From: a virus
IMG/VR virus record: IMGVR_UViG_3300022745_000068
Span: 1-41,961 of that record
DNA length: 41,961 nucleotides
Reading direction: 5' to 3' (one strand)
Shown here in pieces: positions 1 through 5,742 of this stretch (positions are counted from its first letter, which is position 1; each line of letters opens with the position of its first letter). The notes beneath the pieces are model-generated. The model was not told the DNA's origin. It saw only the letters and a program-made list of their open reading frames with translations, and made no database searches. Made by a program: the position numbers and the translations under genes.

Positions 1-112
1 AACCTACGAACAAGCGGTGGATGCGTTGGATTTTTATCGCGGCGGAAGAAAATGGATTATTGAAGCCCCTAAGACTCCTGAACCTCCTGAACCTCCTGAT
101 TTAAGCGCATGG
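1..112. repeat. Left copy of terminal direct repeat
   Basis: Bases 1-99 match 41841-41939 exactly. The left copy then lacks one 9-bp unit (ACCTCCTGA), after which both copies continue identically to the right end of the window. The repeat lies inside a coding region that stays in phase in both copies. This shows that the contig is circular or terminally redundant. Whether it is a true packaging repeat or an assembler overlap cannot be decided from sequence alone; the 9-bp difference argues against a simple exact k-mer overlap. Confidence 0.9.
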
Positions 113-457
113 GCAAACCCTGTGGGCGGGGGCAGCGGTGGAGGCGCAAGAGGGAAGCCCTACTTTAAAGAAAAAGCTGGTGATTCAATTCGCCTATACC
201 ATCTTGACGGAAGCCCAGCTTACCCAACTAAAAAAGAAACACATTTAATAAACAATGAAAAACCAGAGAGGATAACTATGTTTAATAATGCAAGGATTGA
301 AGAGCTGGAGAAACAAGTTTCTAAGTTGCAACTGGCAGTTGATTGTTTGCGAGGGAATCACACTCTAGTCATGGATTTTGATCAAGCAAAACGTGAGCAG
401 TATCTGCGTTGTGCGAGCTGCTGTAGAAGTCAAGAAGAATTGAAGAAGGAGAAGTAA
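1..457 (+). CDS. Junction-spanning early protein, C-terminal part (proline-rich linker plus coiled coil)
   Basis: This is the 3' part of a gene whose start is at 41731. Joined across the ends it is 188 residues (191 with the longer repeat copy). The N-terminal part is rich in aromatics and tryptophan (WKRY, FKPWYSFEWRD, then a YRGGRKWII block). It resembles a small substrate- or nucleic-acid-binding fold, but I do not recognise the family. A PEPPEPP proline linker and a glycine-rich stretch follow, then a predicted coiled coil (IEELEKQVSKLQ) and a tail with several cysteines (CASCC). An internal ATG at 278, preceded by GAGAGG, could give a separate 59-residue coiled-coil product. The function is unknown. 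It sits in the early cluster, with its stop just before the next start. Confidence 0.75.
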   Translation, partial: TYEQAVDALDFYRGGRKWIIEAPKTPEPPEPPDLSAWANPVGGGSGGGARGKPYFKEKAGDSIRLYHLDGSPAYPTKKETHLINNEKPERITMFNNARIEELEKQVSKLQLAVDCLRGNHTLVMDFDQAKREQYLRCASCCRSQEELKKEK

Positions 458-458
458 A

Positions 459-515
459 ATGCAGGGAATTGAGGATATCAGACAAGAATTTGAAGCTATG
501 GAGAAGAAGAAATGA
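459..515 (+). CDS. Very short ORF, 18 residues, possibly a coupling leader
   Basis: ATG at 459 follows an AAGGAGAAG ribosome-binding site that lies in the end of the preceding gene. It encodes 18 charged residues (MQGIEDIRQEFEAMEKKK). Its stop overlaps the next start as ATGA at 512. That arrangement is typical of translational coupling, and the neighbouring genes use the same overlap. It may be a real micro-protein or only a device that feeds ribosomes to the next gene. No function can be assigned. Confidence 0.4.
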   Translation: MQGIEDIRQEFEAMEKKK

Positions 516-805
516 CAAATAACTTAGAATTAGCGCAGCAAGTAGTAGAGGCTCTTTCCAGATACGAGGGGGAAGTTGATAAATTAACTCTAAGCTGGGG
601 TACAGAGCGCAAGCATCCTTCCGCCCTCCCAGCGGCAAAATCGTTGGCCGCAGAACTTAAAAGAACAGAGAAAAAGCTAGAAGTGGCTAGGGATGCTTTG
701 GTTATGGTAAAAAAGGTTATAAATTATAGAGATGCAATCCTTCTAGGAAGTGACGAGCACAAGCAGATAAATCAAGCTCTAGCAATTATAGATGGGGAAG
801 AATGA
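512..805 (+). CDS. Hypothetical helical early protein, 97 residues
   Basis: The start overlaps the previous micro-ORF by four bases (ATGA), which fixes it. The product is mostly alpha-helical and charged, with a central helix rich in Lys, Glu and Leu (LAAELKRTEKKLEVARDAL) that could form a coiled coil. It has no membrane segment, cysteine cluster or catalytic motif. It lies in a run of small overlapping genes between the hub promoter and the replication module. I do not recognise the family. Confidence 0.7.
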   Translation: MTNNLELAQQVVEALSRYEGEVDKLTLSWGTERKHPSALPAAKSLAAELKRTEKKLEVARDALVMVKKVINYRDAILLGSDEHKQINQALAIIDGEE

Positions 806-808
806 TTC

Positions 809-931
809 ATGACTAAACTCACCATACTATGGGCATATGCTTCTCTTGGTTGCGCACTGTTCGCTACTAGCCTGCCCGTAGCTCTGGTGATTCTAAACAA
901 ACTTAACGATAACAAACAAAAGGAAAGGTGA
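809..931 (+). CDS. Small membrane protein, 40 residues
   Basis: It starts three bases after the previous stop; the upstream GGGGAAGAATG supplies a ribosome-binding site. Residues 4-30 form one hydrophobic stretch (ILWAYASLGCALFATS, then LPVALVIL), followed by a charged tail (NKLNDNKQKER). The product should be a single-span inner-membrane peptide with its basic end in the cytoplasm. It is the first of four tiny membrane proteins encoded almost without gaps here. Phage early membrane peptides often act in superinfection exclusion or host takeover, but nothing specific can be assigned. Confidence 0.6.
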   Translation: MTKLTILWAYASLGCALFATSLPVALVILNKLNDNKQKER

Positions 932-935
932 GGAG

Positions 936-1118
936 ATGAGCCATAATAAAAAAAGCATAATTGCCATCCCAGTTGTCAATGTTGATTCCAAGGCACTTAT
1001 ATGTGTAACGCGGCGTTATAATGGAGAACTTATCAGCACTGAAATTCCTGCGGCTTTGTTGCTGCAAGACAATTTAGATAACAGCGAACAAGAAAGAAAG
1101 GCAATAATATGCACATAA
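936..1118 (+). CDS. Hypothetical protein, 60 residues
   Basis: AGGAG precedes ATG at 936 at short distance and overlaps the stop of the previous gene. The product alternates short beta-type segments (IIAIPVVNV, ALICVTRRYNGELIS) with a charged C-terminus and resembles a small soluble beta-rich protein. Its last codons overlap the start of the next gene at 1109. The family is not recognised. Its position suggests co-expression with the surrounding membrane peptides. Confidence 0.6.
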   Translation: MSHNKKSIIAIPVVNVDSKALICVTRRYNGELISTEIPAALLLQDNLDNSEQERKAIICT

Positions 1119-1207
1119 TGCTAACAATTTCCGAATTTATAGGGGTTACGTTCTTTCTGATTATGGTGGGTTTTTATTCAATTTTTATACAAATTATGGG
1201 GGTGTGA
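1109..1207 (+). CDS. Small membrane protein, 32 residues
   Basis: It overlaps the previous gene by 10 bases and ends two bases before the next start. Almost the whole peptide is hydrophobic (FIGVTFFLIMVGFYSIFIQI), so one transmembrane helix is clear. A second in-frame ATG three codons later is an alternative start. It is too short for family assignment. The tight packing with genes on both sides supports its being real. Confidence 0.5.
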   Translation: MHIMLTISEFIGVTFFLIMVGFYSIFIQIMGV

Positions 1208-1208
1208 G

Positions 1209-1331
1209 ATGATGATTTTATTTTGGGTTCACCAAGTGTTGGCGACTATAATATTGATTTTACTTACGGTGATGCTGTCGTTTTGCGTTTACGACCTGAT
1301 ACGTGAGTTCAAAGATGGGTGGTCAAAATGA
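1209..1331 (+). CDS. Small membrane protein, 40 residues
   Basis: It begins with tandem ATG codons at 1209 and 1212, and the upstream GGGGGTG is a possible ribosome-binding site. Residues 3-28 form a long hydrophobic helix (VLATIILILLTVMLSFCVY), followed by a short charged tail containing REFKDGWSK. The stop overlaps the next start (ATGA at 1328), indicating coupled translation. It is predicted to be a single-span inner-membrane protein of unknown role, part of the same cassette as its neighbours. Confidence 0.6.
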   Translation: MMILFWVHQVLATIILILLTVMLSFCVYDLIREFKDGWSK

Positions 1332-1480
1332 TTATAAGCCTAATAGGAAGCATATGCGGTTTTCTGCTGTGTATTATTGTGGAGAAGATAAGCAATCGTT
1401 TAGCTCTAAAGAAATTCCGCAAGCACATGGAAGAAATTTACGCAAATAGAAGAGAGGAGGCTAACAATGAACAAAATTGA
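1328..1480 (+). CDS. Small membrane protein with basic tail, 50 residues
   Basis: An ATGA overlap with the previous gene fixes the start. Residues 2-18 are hydrophobic (IISLIGSICGFLLCIIV) and contain two cysteines. The rest is a highly charged helix (KKFRKHMEEIYANRREE). This is the layout of a membrane-anchored cytoplasmic helix. The last 14 bases overlap the next gene, whose ribosome-binding site GAGGAGG lies inside this one. The family is unknown. Confidence 0.6.
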   Translation: MIISLIGSICGFLLCIIVEKISNRLALKKFRKHMEEIYANRREEANNEQN

Positions 1481-1775
1481 ATCGGCAGTAATAGAGAAGA
1501 TTGGCGAAGTCTTCGGCTTCACCTACGCAACAACTATTCTAAATATAGTGCGTCCATATTTGATAAAACCTTTGGATGAGCCGCTCTCCAGCGAGATTGT
1601 CCCTAACCCTTACGCAAAGGACGTGGTTCTTGCTGTGTCTCTGGCTCTGCGGGTGAATGGTGCAACCCACGCGGAGGCTATGGAGCTGGCAAACGAGGCT
1701 TTGTATGCGGTTAATGATGCCTACCCGCATAGTACGTTTTTTAACCGCGTTAGCGGAGTACCTCATGGTAACTAA
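1467..1775 (+). CDS. Hypothetical protein, 102 residues
   Basis: ATG at 1467 has a near-perfect AGAGGAGG upstream. The product is soluble, with helices around residues 5-15 and 50-85, including an Ala-rich helix (ATHAEAMELANEALYAV). It overlaps the previous gene by 14 bases and the next by 11. No recognisable domain is seen. Dense overlaps and codon use like its neighbours support a real gene. Confidence 0.65.
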   Translation: MNKIESAVIEKIGEVFGFTYATTILNIVRPYLIKPLDEPLSSEIVPNPYAKDVVLAVSLALRVNGATHAEAMELANEALYAVNDAYPHSTFFNRVSGVPHGN

Positions 1776-2034
1776 CCCTAAACGCGACTACCTTTCTATT
1801 AAATCTTGCGCCCGCAGAGCCTACACCATGGCGAGAAGATGGAGAGAAGCGCAGACAATAGAAGAGCGTGACGAGATTATTAAAGAACTGAACGGCGTAG
1901 CACCTAAGATGCGCGCTCTCTATCTGGCTATAGAAATTTACAAACTCTTACCGCCAGACCTCGCTCGCTGGTTCACCGAGGCTGTGGAAAAATCATCACG
2001 CCGTAAAGCCTATGCGAAAAAAAATAAAAAGTAG
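1765..2034 (+). CDS. Hypothetical basic helical protein, 89 residues
   Basis: I chose ATG at 1765 over the longer frame open from 1657, because it gives the usual short overlap with the preceding gene and has GGAG nearby. The product is helical and basic, with many Arg and Lys (RRAYTMARRWREAQ) and a Lys-rich end (RRKAYAKKNKK). It might bind nucleic acid, but that is inference from charge only. It is the last gene before a 63-base gap that contains a promoter-like sequence. Confidence 0.6.
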   Translation: MVTNPKRDYLSIKSCARRAYTMARRWREAQTIEERDEIIKELNGVAPKMRALYLAIEIYKLLPPDLARWFTEAVEKSSRRKAYAKKNKK

Positions 2035-2063
2035 TTGACTATGCATGTTATAGATAGTAGAGT
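2035..2063 (+). promoter_or_regulatory. Possible sigma70 promoter before the replication module
   Basis: TTGACT (2035-2040) is followed 17 bases later by TAGAGT (2058-2063), a 5/6 and a 4/6 match to the consensus boxes. A second -10-like TATACT lies at 2080-2085. The site falls in a 63-base gap between genes that otherwise overlap, so it may refresh transcription into the polymerase operon. The -10 match is weak. Confidence 0.35.
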
Positions 2064-2097
2064 TTACATAGTTAACAATTATACTAGAGTTATCACT

Positions 2098-2265
2098 ATG
2101 AACAACATAGATAAATTAGAAAGAATTTGCGAGGCAGCCGCTAAGTATGTGAAGTTCCACGAACTCGCAAAAAGATATGACGAGAGCGACGAATTCCACT
2201 TCAAGCTCCGTCGTGCATATATAAGACTTCGCGCTGCCCTAGAGACCTACGAGGAACACAAATGA
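2098..2265 (+). CDS. Hypothetical helical protein, 55 residues
   Basis: The frame is open from a TTG at 2035, but ATG at 2098 leaves room for the promoter-like sequence upstream and removes an N-terminus unlike the rest. ATG at 2041 is another option. The protein is a short, charged two-helix unit (KLERICEAAAKYVKFHELAKR; FKLRRAYIRLRAALETYEE). Its stop overlaps the start of the polymerase gene by four bases (ATGA at 2262), so the two are probably coupled. The function is unknown. Confidence 0.55.
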   Translation: MNNIDKLERICEAAAKYVKFHELAKRYDESDEFHFKLRRAYIRLRAALETYEEHK

Positions 2266-4046
2266 AACCGCAACTAATCACACTAGACTTTGAGACATAC
2301 TTTGATAAGGACTATACGCTTTCAAAGATGACTAACGAGGAGTATGTCCGCGACCCACGGTTCAAAGTGCATTGCGTCGGTTTGCGCAGCGACAAGGGTG
2401 CAGCCACTATGCCAGACCTCAAGAACGCATCCGCCTTGGCGTCATGCCATATTATCGCGCACCACGCTCAGTTTGATGGCTTCATACTAAGCCATCACTA
2501 TAATACTAAACCTGCATTTTGGTTTGACACGTTGTCTATGGCGCGGCTTGTTCATCCGCACTTCAAGAGCCACAGCCTGAAAGCTCTAAGCGACTACTAC
2601 GGGCTAGGGGTTAAGACCGTTCCCTACGACGACATTAAGGGCGTGCGTGAGCTGTCTCCAGAACTCTACGAAGCTCTAGCTAGTGGCTGCGCAGATGATG
2701 TGGAGTTAACCTATCAACTATTTACAAGGTTGGTACGGCGCGTTCCGAAGGAGGAGTTGCGCGTCATAGACTTGACTGTTAGGATGTTCACTGAGCCAAC
2801 TTTGCTACTGGACAAGCCACGTCTGCAGGCATACCTTGATAAGGTGAAGCAGGCTAAAGAATCCACTCTGGCTGCACTTGGCGTGGATAAGGCAGACTTG
2901 CAGTCGTCCTCCAAGTTCGCAGAATTACTGCGCGCTCAGGGCGTTGAGCCACCTGTTAAGCCCAGCCCCACAGATAGTAATAAATTAATCTATGCGTTTT
3001 CCAAAACTGACGATGCAATGAAGGAGCTAGAAGAACATGGCAACCCAACCGTACAACAACTCTGCGCCGCAAGACTCGGACAAAAGTCAACCATTGGGGA
3101 GACCAGAGCCGAGCGGCTGCTCGCCATGTCAGAACGAGGAGCTCTCCCAGTCTACCTCAACTACTGCGGGGCGCACACCACACGCTGGTCAGGAGGGGAC
3201 AGCCTCAACTTCCAAAACTTTACTAGAGGTTCCGACCTCCGACTCTCCCTACTGGCTCCGCCGTCCTGTTCCCTTGTGGTCATTGATTTAAGCCAGATAG
3301 AATGCCGCATGCTCAATTGGTTAGCGGGGCAGAAGGACATACTAGATGCCTTCCGTGAAGGGCGTGACTTGTATTCAGAAGGTGCGAGCAGGTTCTACAA
3401 TCGTAGGATAACTAAGGCTGACAAAGTGGAAAGACACCTAGGTAAGACTTTGGAACTCGGCTGCGGCTATGGCATGGGTTGGAGTAAATTCCAACTCACA
3501 TGCCGCAAAGGTGCGCTCGGGGGTCCTCCTATTATCCTAGATGATATATCAGCGGCAGCGGCAGTTAGCTCTTACCGCGACTCGCATAGCAAGGTCGTGG
3601 AGATGTGGAAGATGGCTGACAAGATACTTGCAGACCTTAAGGAAGGTGGCTGCGAGTACAGCTGGGGTCCAATGACTATAGAGGGGAACTTCATAGTCAT
3701 GCCCAATGGTGCAGCTCTGGACTACAACAATATACATTATAGCCGCGAGGAAGGGTTCTACACCATCAACAAGCGCAATATGCGCAGCCATATATACGGT
3801 GCTAAGTTGGTGGAGAATGTGGTGCAAGCCCTAAGTCGCGTAGTAATGTCACAAGCTATGCTTAAGATTGCAGAGCAGTACAAGATCGTGATGACCTGCC
3901 ATGATGAGATAGTGTTCGTAGCTCCTACTCGCGAGGCTGACTCTGCTCTGGAGTGGGCGACAAGGATAATGAAGAAAGCACCCGACTGGTGCTTGGGGCT
4001 ACCACTAGACGCCGAGGGAGGGCACGATGTCAGATATAGTAAATAA
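2262..4046 (+). CDS. Family A DNA polymerase with 3'-5' exonuclease domain
   Basis: This is the replicative DNA polymerase of the phage, 594 residues. The N-terminal third is a DEDD proofreading exonuclease: LDFETY near residue 8 (Exo I), AHHAQFDGF near 67 (Exo II) and CADDVELTY near 143 (Exo III). The C-terminal half holds polymerase motif A (VIDLSQIECRMLNWL, near 340), a motif-B-like GKTLELGCGYGMG near 393 and motif C (MTCHDEIVF, near 544). HTTRWSGGDSLNFQN lies just before motif A, as in other phage Pol I-like enzymes. It is shorter than bacterial Pol I and lacks the 5'-3' exonuclease domain. It heads a replication operon with nuclease, helicase and primase genes downstream. The identification is secure. 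Confidence 0.95.
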   Translation: MKPQLITLDFETYFDKDYTLSKMTNEEYVRDPRFKVHCVGLRSDKGAATMPDLKNASALASCHIIAHHAQFDGFILSHHYNTKPAFWFDTLSMARLVHPHFKSHSLKALSDYYGLGVKTVPYDDIKGVRELSPELYEALASGCADDVELTYQLFTRLVRRVPKEELRVIDLTVRMFTEPTLLLDKPRLQAYLDKVKQAKESTLAALGVDKADLQSSSKFAELLRAQGVEPPVKPSPTDSNKLIYAFSKTDDAMKELEEHGNPTVQQLCAARLGQKSTIGETRAERLLAMSERGALPVYLNYCGAHTTRWSGGDSLNFQNFTRGSDLRLSLLAPPSCSLVVIDLSQIECRMLNWLAGQKDILDAFREGRDLYSEGASRFYNRRITKADKVERHLGKTLELGCGYGMGWSKFQLTCRKGALGGPPIILDDISAAAAVSSYRDSHSKVVEMWKMADKILADLKEGGCEYSWGPMTIEGNFIVMPNGAALDYNNIHYSREEGFYTINKRNMRSHIYGAKLVENVVQALSRVVMSQAMLKIAEQYKIVMTCHDEIVFVAPTREADSALEWATRIMKKAPDWCLGLPLDAEGGHDVRYSK

Positions 4047-4323
4047 ATACACAGTGAAGATGATTCCTCCTGATACAGATACACCTGCTGGGGGGTTCAC
4101 ATGCGGCACTTTAGATGGGGAAATCTTTGGGGAGCAGTTCATTTCTACGGCGCGCGAGGTCTTACTACAACACCCTAGAGTAAACATAATTATTGTGGAT
4201 CAGAAAGCTCGTACATTTAAGCAGATTTTAATAGATACGGGGTCAGGTGTTAGCGACAGGCTGATACGGACTGCGCAGTGCTTACTAACTTATAAAGATT
4301 ACTATAAGGAGGGTTTAGTATGA
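4027..4323 (+). CDS. Hypothetical protein, 98 residues
   Basis: ATG at 4027 lies inside the last codons of the polymerase gene (20-base overlap) and is preceded by GAGGGAGGG. The product is a small mixed alpha/beta protein with alternating hydrophobic strands (YTVKMIPP, VNIIIVDQKARTF) and a helix near the end. No motif is recognised. The stop overlaps the next start as ATGA. Its place in the replication operon suggests an accessory role, which is inference only. Confidence 0.65.
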   Translation: MSDIVNKYTVKMIPPDTDTPAGGFTCGTLDGEIFGEQFISTAREVLLQHPRVNIIIVDQKARTFKQILIDTGSGVSDRLIRTAQCLLTYKDYYKEGLV

Positions 4324-4481
4324 TTACTTTTTTAGGCAAGCAGTACAACGTATCTGAGGAGGATTTCCGCCAGATTTTGATTATTATGATGGATGAAATA
4401 AATACGAAACAGTTCGGATGCGACGGCAGAGTGTTTGACTTGGCGGAACTCAAACGTCCATCTACTAGCATACAGGAGTAA
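4320..4481 (+). CDS. Hypothetical protein, 53 residues
   Basis: The start overlaps the previous stop (ATGA at 4320) after GGAGGG. The peptide is soluble and moderately acidic (YNVSEEDFRQILIIMMDEI). It ends five bases before the next gene, whose ribosome-binding site CAGGAG lies in its last codons. It is a short helical protein of no recognised family; coupling on both sides supports translation. Confidence 0.6.
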   Translation: MITFLGKQYNVSEEDFRQILIIMMDEINTKQFGCDGRVFDLAELKRPSTSIQE

Positions 4482-4486
4482 TCGAA

Positions 4487-5317
4487 ATGGAAGTATCAAT
4501 AGATAAGTGGTCGCCTATTAAGAGGCTAACAAAAGACTTGATGGATGCGATGGAAGTAACTACGATTAGCGAGGCTCGTTTTCTCGTGGATAATTACTAC
4601 ATCATGCAGAATGATAGGATACGCGCCTATGGTCAAGGCAGAGCTATGCAAGAAACTGGAGAGCCGCATCAGGTGATAAAGTATCTAGCAGGGCAGAGTG
4701 AGGTGCTAGAAGAGCAGATTAAGAGGGCGCTAGATAGGTACACAGACTCCTACCCGATAGGTACATGGTTGAAATCGCATACGGGCATAGGTCCAGTGAT
4801 AGCTGCGGGGCTAGTTTCTAACCTAGACATCACGAAAGCACCTACAGCAGGTCATTTCTGGAGTTATGCGGGGCTATGCCCTGGGCAGAAGAGGGTTAAG
4901 GGGCAGAAAGCGAATTGGAACCCTGCTTTGAAGCGCATTCTCTGGTTAGCTGGCGAGAGCTTCGTAAAAGTTAGTGGCAAACCACATGCCTATTATGGGC
5001 AGCTCTACAAGCAACGTAAGGAATATGAGCAAGCTAAGAATGAAGCAGGCGACTATAAAGAGCAAGCTATGGAGAAAGCGGGACAGGTCGCTAAAACCAC
5101 TGAGTCTTACAAATTCTACAGCATCGGCAAATTACCTCCCGCTCACATTCAACGGCGTAGTTTGCGTTGGGTGACTAAGATTCTGCTATCTCATTTGCAG
5201 GAGGTGTGGTATTGGCATGAATACGGCAAGGCTCCGCCTGCACCTTATGTTATGGCGCATCTAGGTCATGCTCATAAGCTAGAGATCCCCAATAAACCTG
5301 ATTGGGTCAAAGATTAA
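4487..5317 (+). CDS. Stand-alone IS110-type C-terminal (Transposase_20) domain protein
   Basis: Residues 95-175 resemble the C-terminal domain of IS110/IS116/IS902 transposases. There is a helix-hairpin-helix (HTGIGPVIAAGLVSNL) followed by HFWSYAGLCPG and a basic ILWLAGESFVK helix. IS110 enzymes have an N-terminal RuvC-like DEDD domain. Here the first 90 residues are helical and carry no such motif. The serine-rich segment that normally follows YAGL is replaced by PGQKRVKG, so recombinase activity of the usual type is doubtful. There are no insertion-sequence ends, and the gene sits in phase with a replication operon. It therefore looks like a resident phage protein, perhaps a structure-specific or sequence-specific DNA binder. 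Directly behind it lies the 18-bp repeat array. Confidence 0.75.
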   Translation: MEVSIDKWSPIKRLTKDLMDAMEVTTISEARFLVDNYYIMQNDRIRAYGQGRAMQETGEPHQVIKYLAGQSEVLEEQIKRALDRYTDSYPIGTWLKSHTGIGPVIAAGLVSNLDITKAPTAGHFWSYAGLCPGQKRVKGQKANWNPALKRILWLAGESFVKVSGKPHAYYGQLYKQRKEYEQAKNEAGDYKEQAMEKAGQVAKTTESYKFYSIGKLPPAHIQRRSLRWVTKILLSHLQEVWYWHEYGKAPPAPYVMAHLGHAHKLEIPNKPDWVKD

Positions 5318-5428
5318 CCACATACACTTATAGAACCACTCCATAAAAGTGAACCATTTTAGCCAATAGAACCATGGATTCGAAGTGAGCCATTGTCAAA
5401 GACAGAACCATCTACAACAAGCGACCTA
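5315..5428. repeat. Iteron-like array: GAACCA every 18 bp
   Basis: The core GAACCA or a one-base variant occurs at 5315 (TAACCA), 5333, 5351, 5369, 5387 (GAGCCA) and 5405, exactly 18 bases apart. A decayed seventh (GACCTA) is at 5423. The three bases before each core alternate ATA, AGT, ATA, AGT, ACA, AGC, giving a weak 36-bp super-period. The other bases of each unit vary. The first core overlaps the stop codon of the IS110-domain gene, and the array fills the only sizeable gap in the replication operon. The geometry resembles plasmid initiator iterons (17-22 bp); the function is inferred. Confidence 0.8.
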
Positions 5429-5439
5429 TAGGATAAATT

Positions 5440-5742
5440 ATGAAATCAGAAGCCCAAGTTAAAAAAGACATAACAGCCTACTTAAAGTCCCTCGGCGAGG
5501 ACTGCTGGTACTATATGCCAGTTCCTAACGGCTACGGTCGCAGAGGCGTACCTGACTTCCTAGGATGCTATAAGGGTAAGTTCTTCGCTATTGAAGCCAA
5601 GAACAGCGACGGAGGTGTGCTATCACCGATGCAGAGACGAGAGCTGCACACTATATATCTAGCAGGTGGGCACAAAGTAGTCGCAACCAGCGTAGATGAT
5701 GTCAAAGCTAGGTTCGCGCTGTTCCCATGGGAGGCACAATGA
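5440..5742 (+). CDS. VRR-NUC nuclease, 100 residues
   Basis: This is a PD-(D/E)XK-fold nuclease of the VRR-NUC type, the size of phage-encoded stand-alone versions. The active site is visible: Glu4 in MKSEAQVKKD, Asp39 in RRGVPDFLG, and Glu52 and Lys54 in FFAIEAKN, followed by LSPMQRREL and a terminal strand (GHKVVATSVDD). Family members act as structure-selective endonucleases in recombination or repair. The stop overlaps the helicase gene by four bases from the favoured ATG, as is common in phages where VRR-NUC and SNF2-like helicases are neighbours. The start follows the repeat array directly, so array-bound proteins could affect its expression. Confidence 0.92.
   Translation: MKSEAQVKKDITAYLKSLGEDCWYYMPVPNGYGRRGVPDFLGCYKGKFFAIEAKNSDGGVLSPMQRRELHTIYLAGGHKVVATSVDDVKARFALFPWEAQ

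Noticed and set aside
4487-5317. Active IS110 insertion sequence
   Set aside because: No RuvC-like N-terminal domain, no element boundaries, no target-site hallmarks, and the gene is in step with its operon.
5315-5428. CRISPR-like array
   Set aside because: The conserved part is only six bases and the period is 18; no repeat of CRISPR length, no spacers of CRISPR size and no cas genes.
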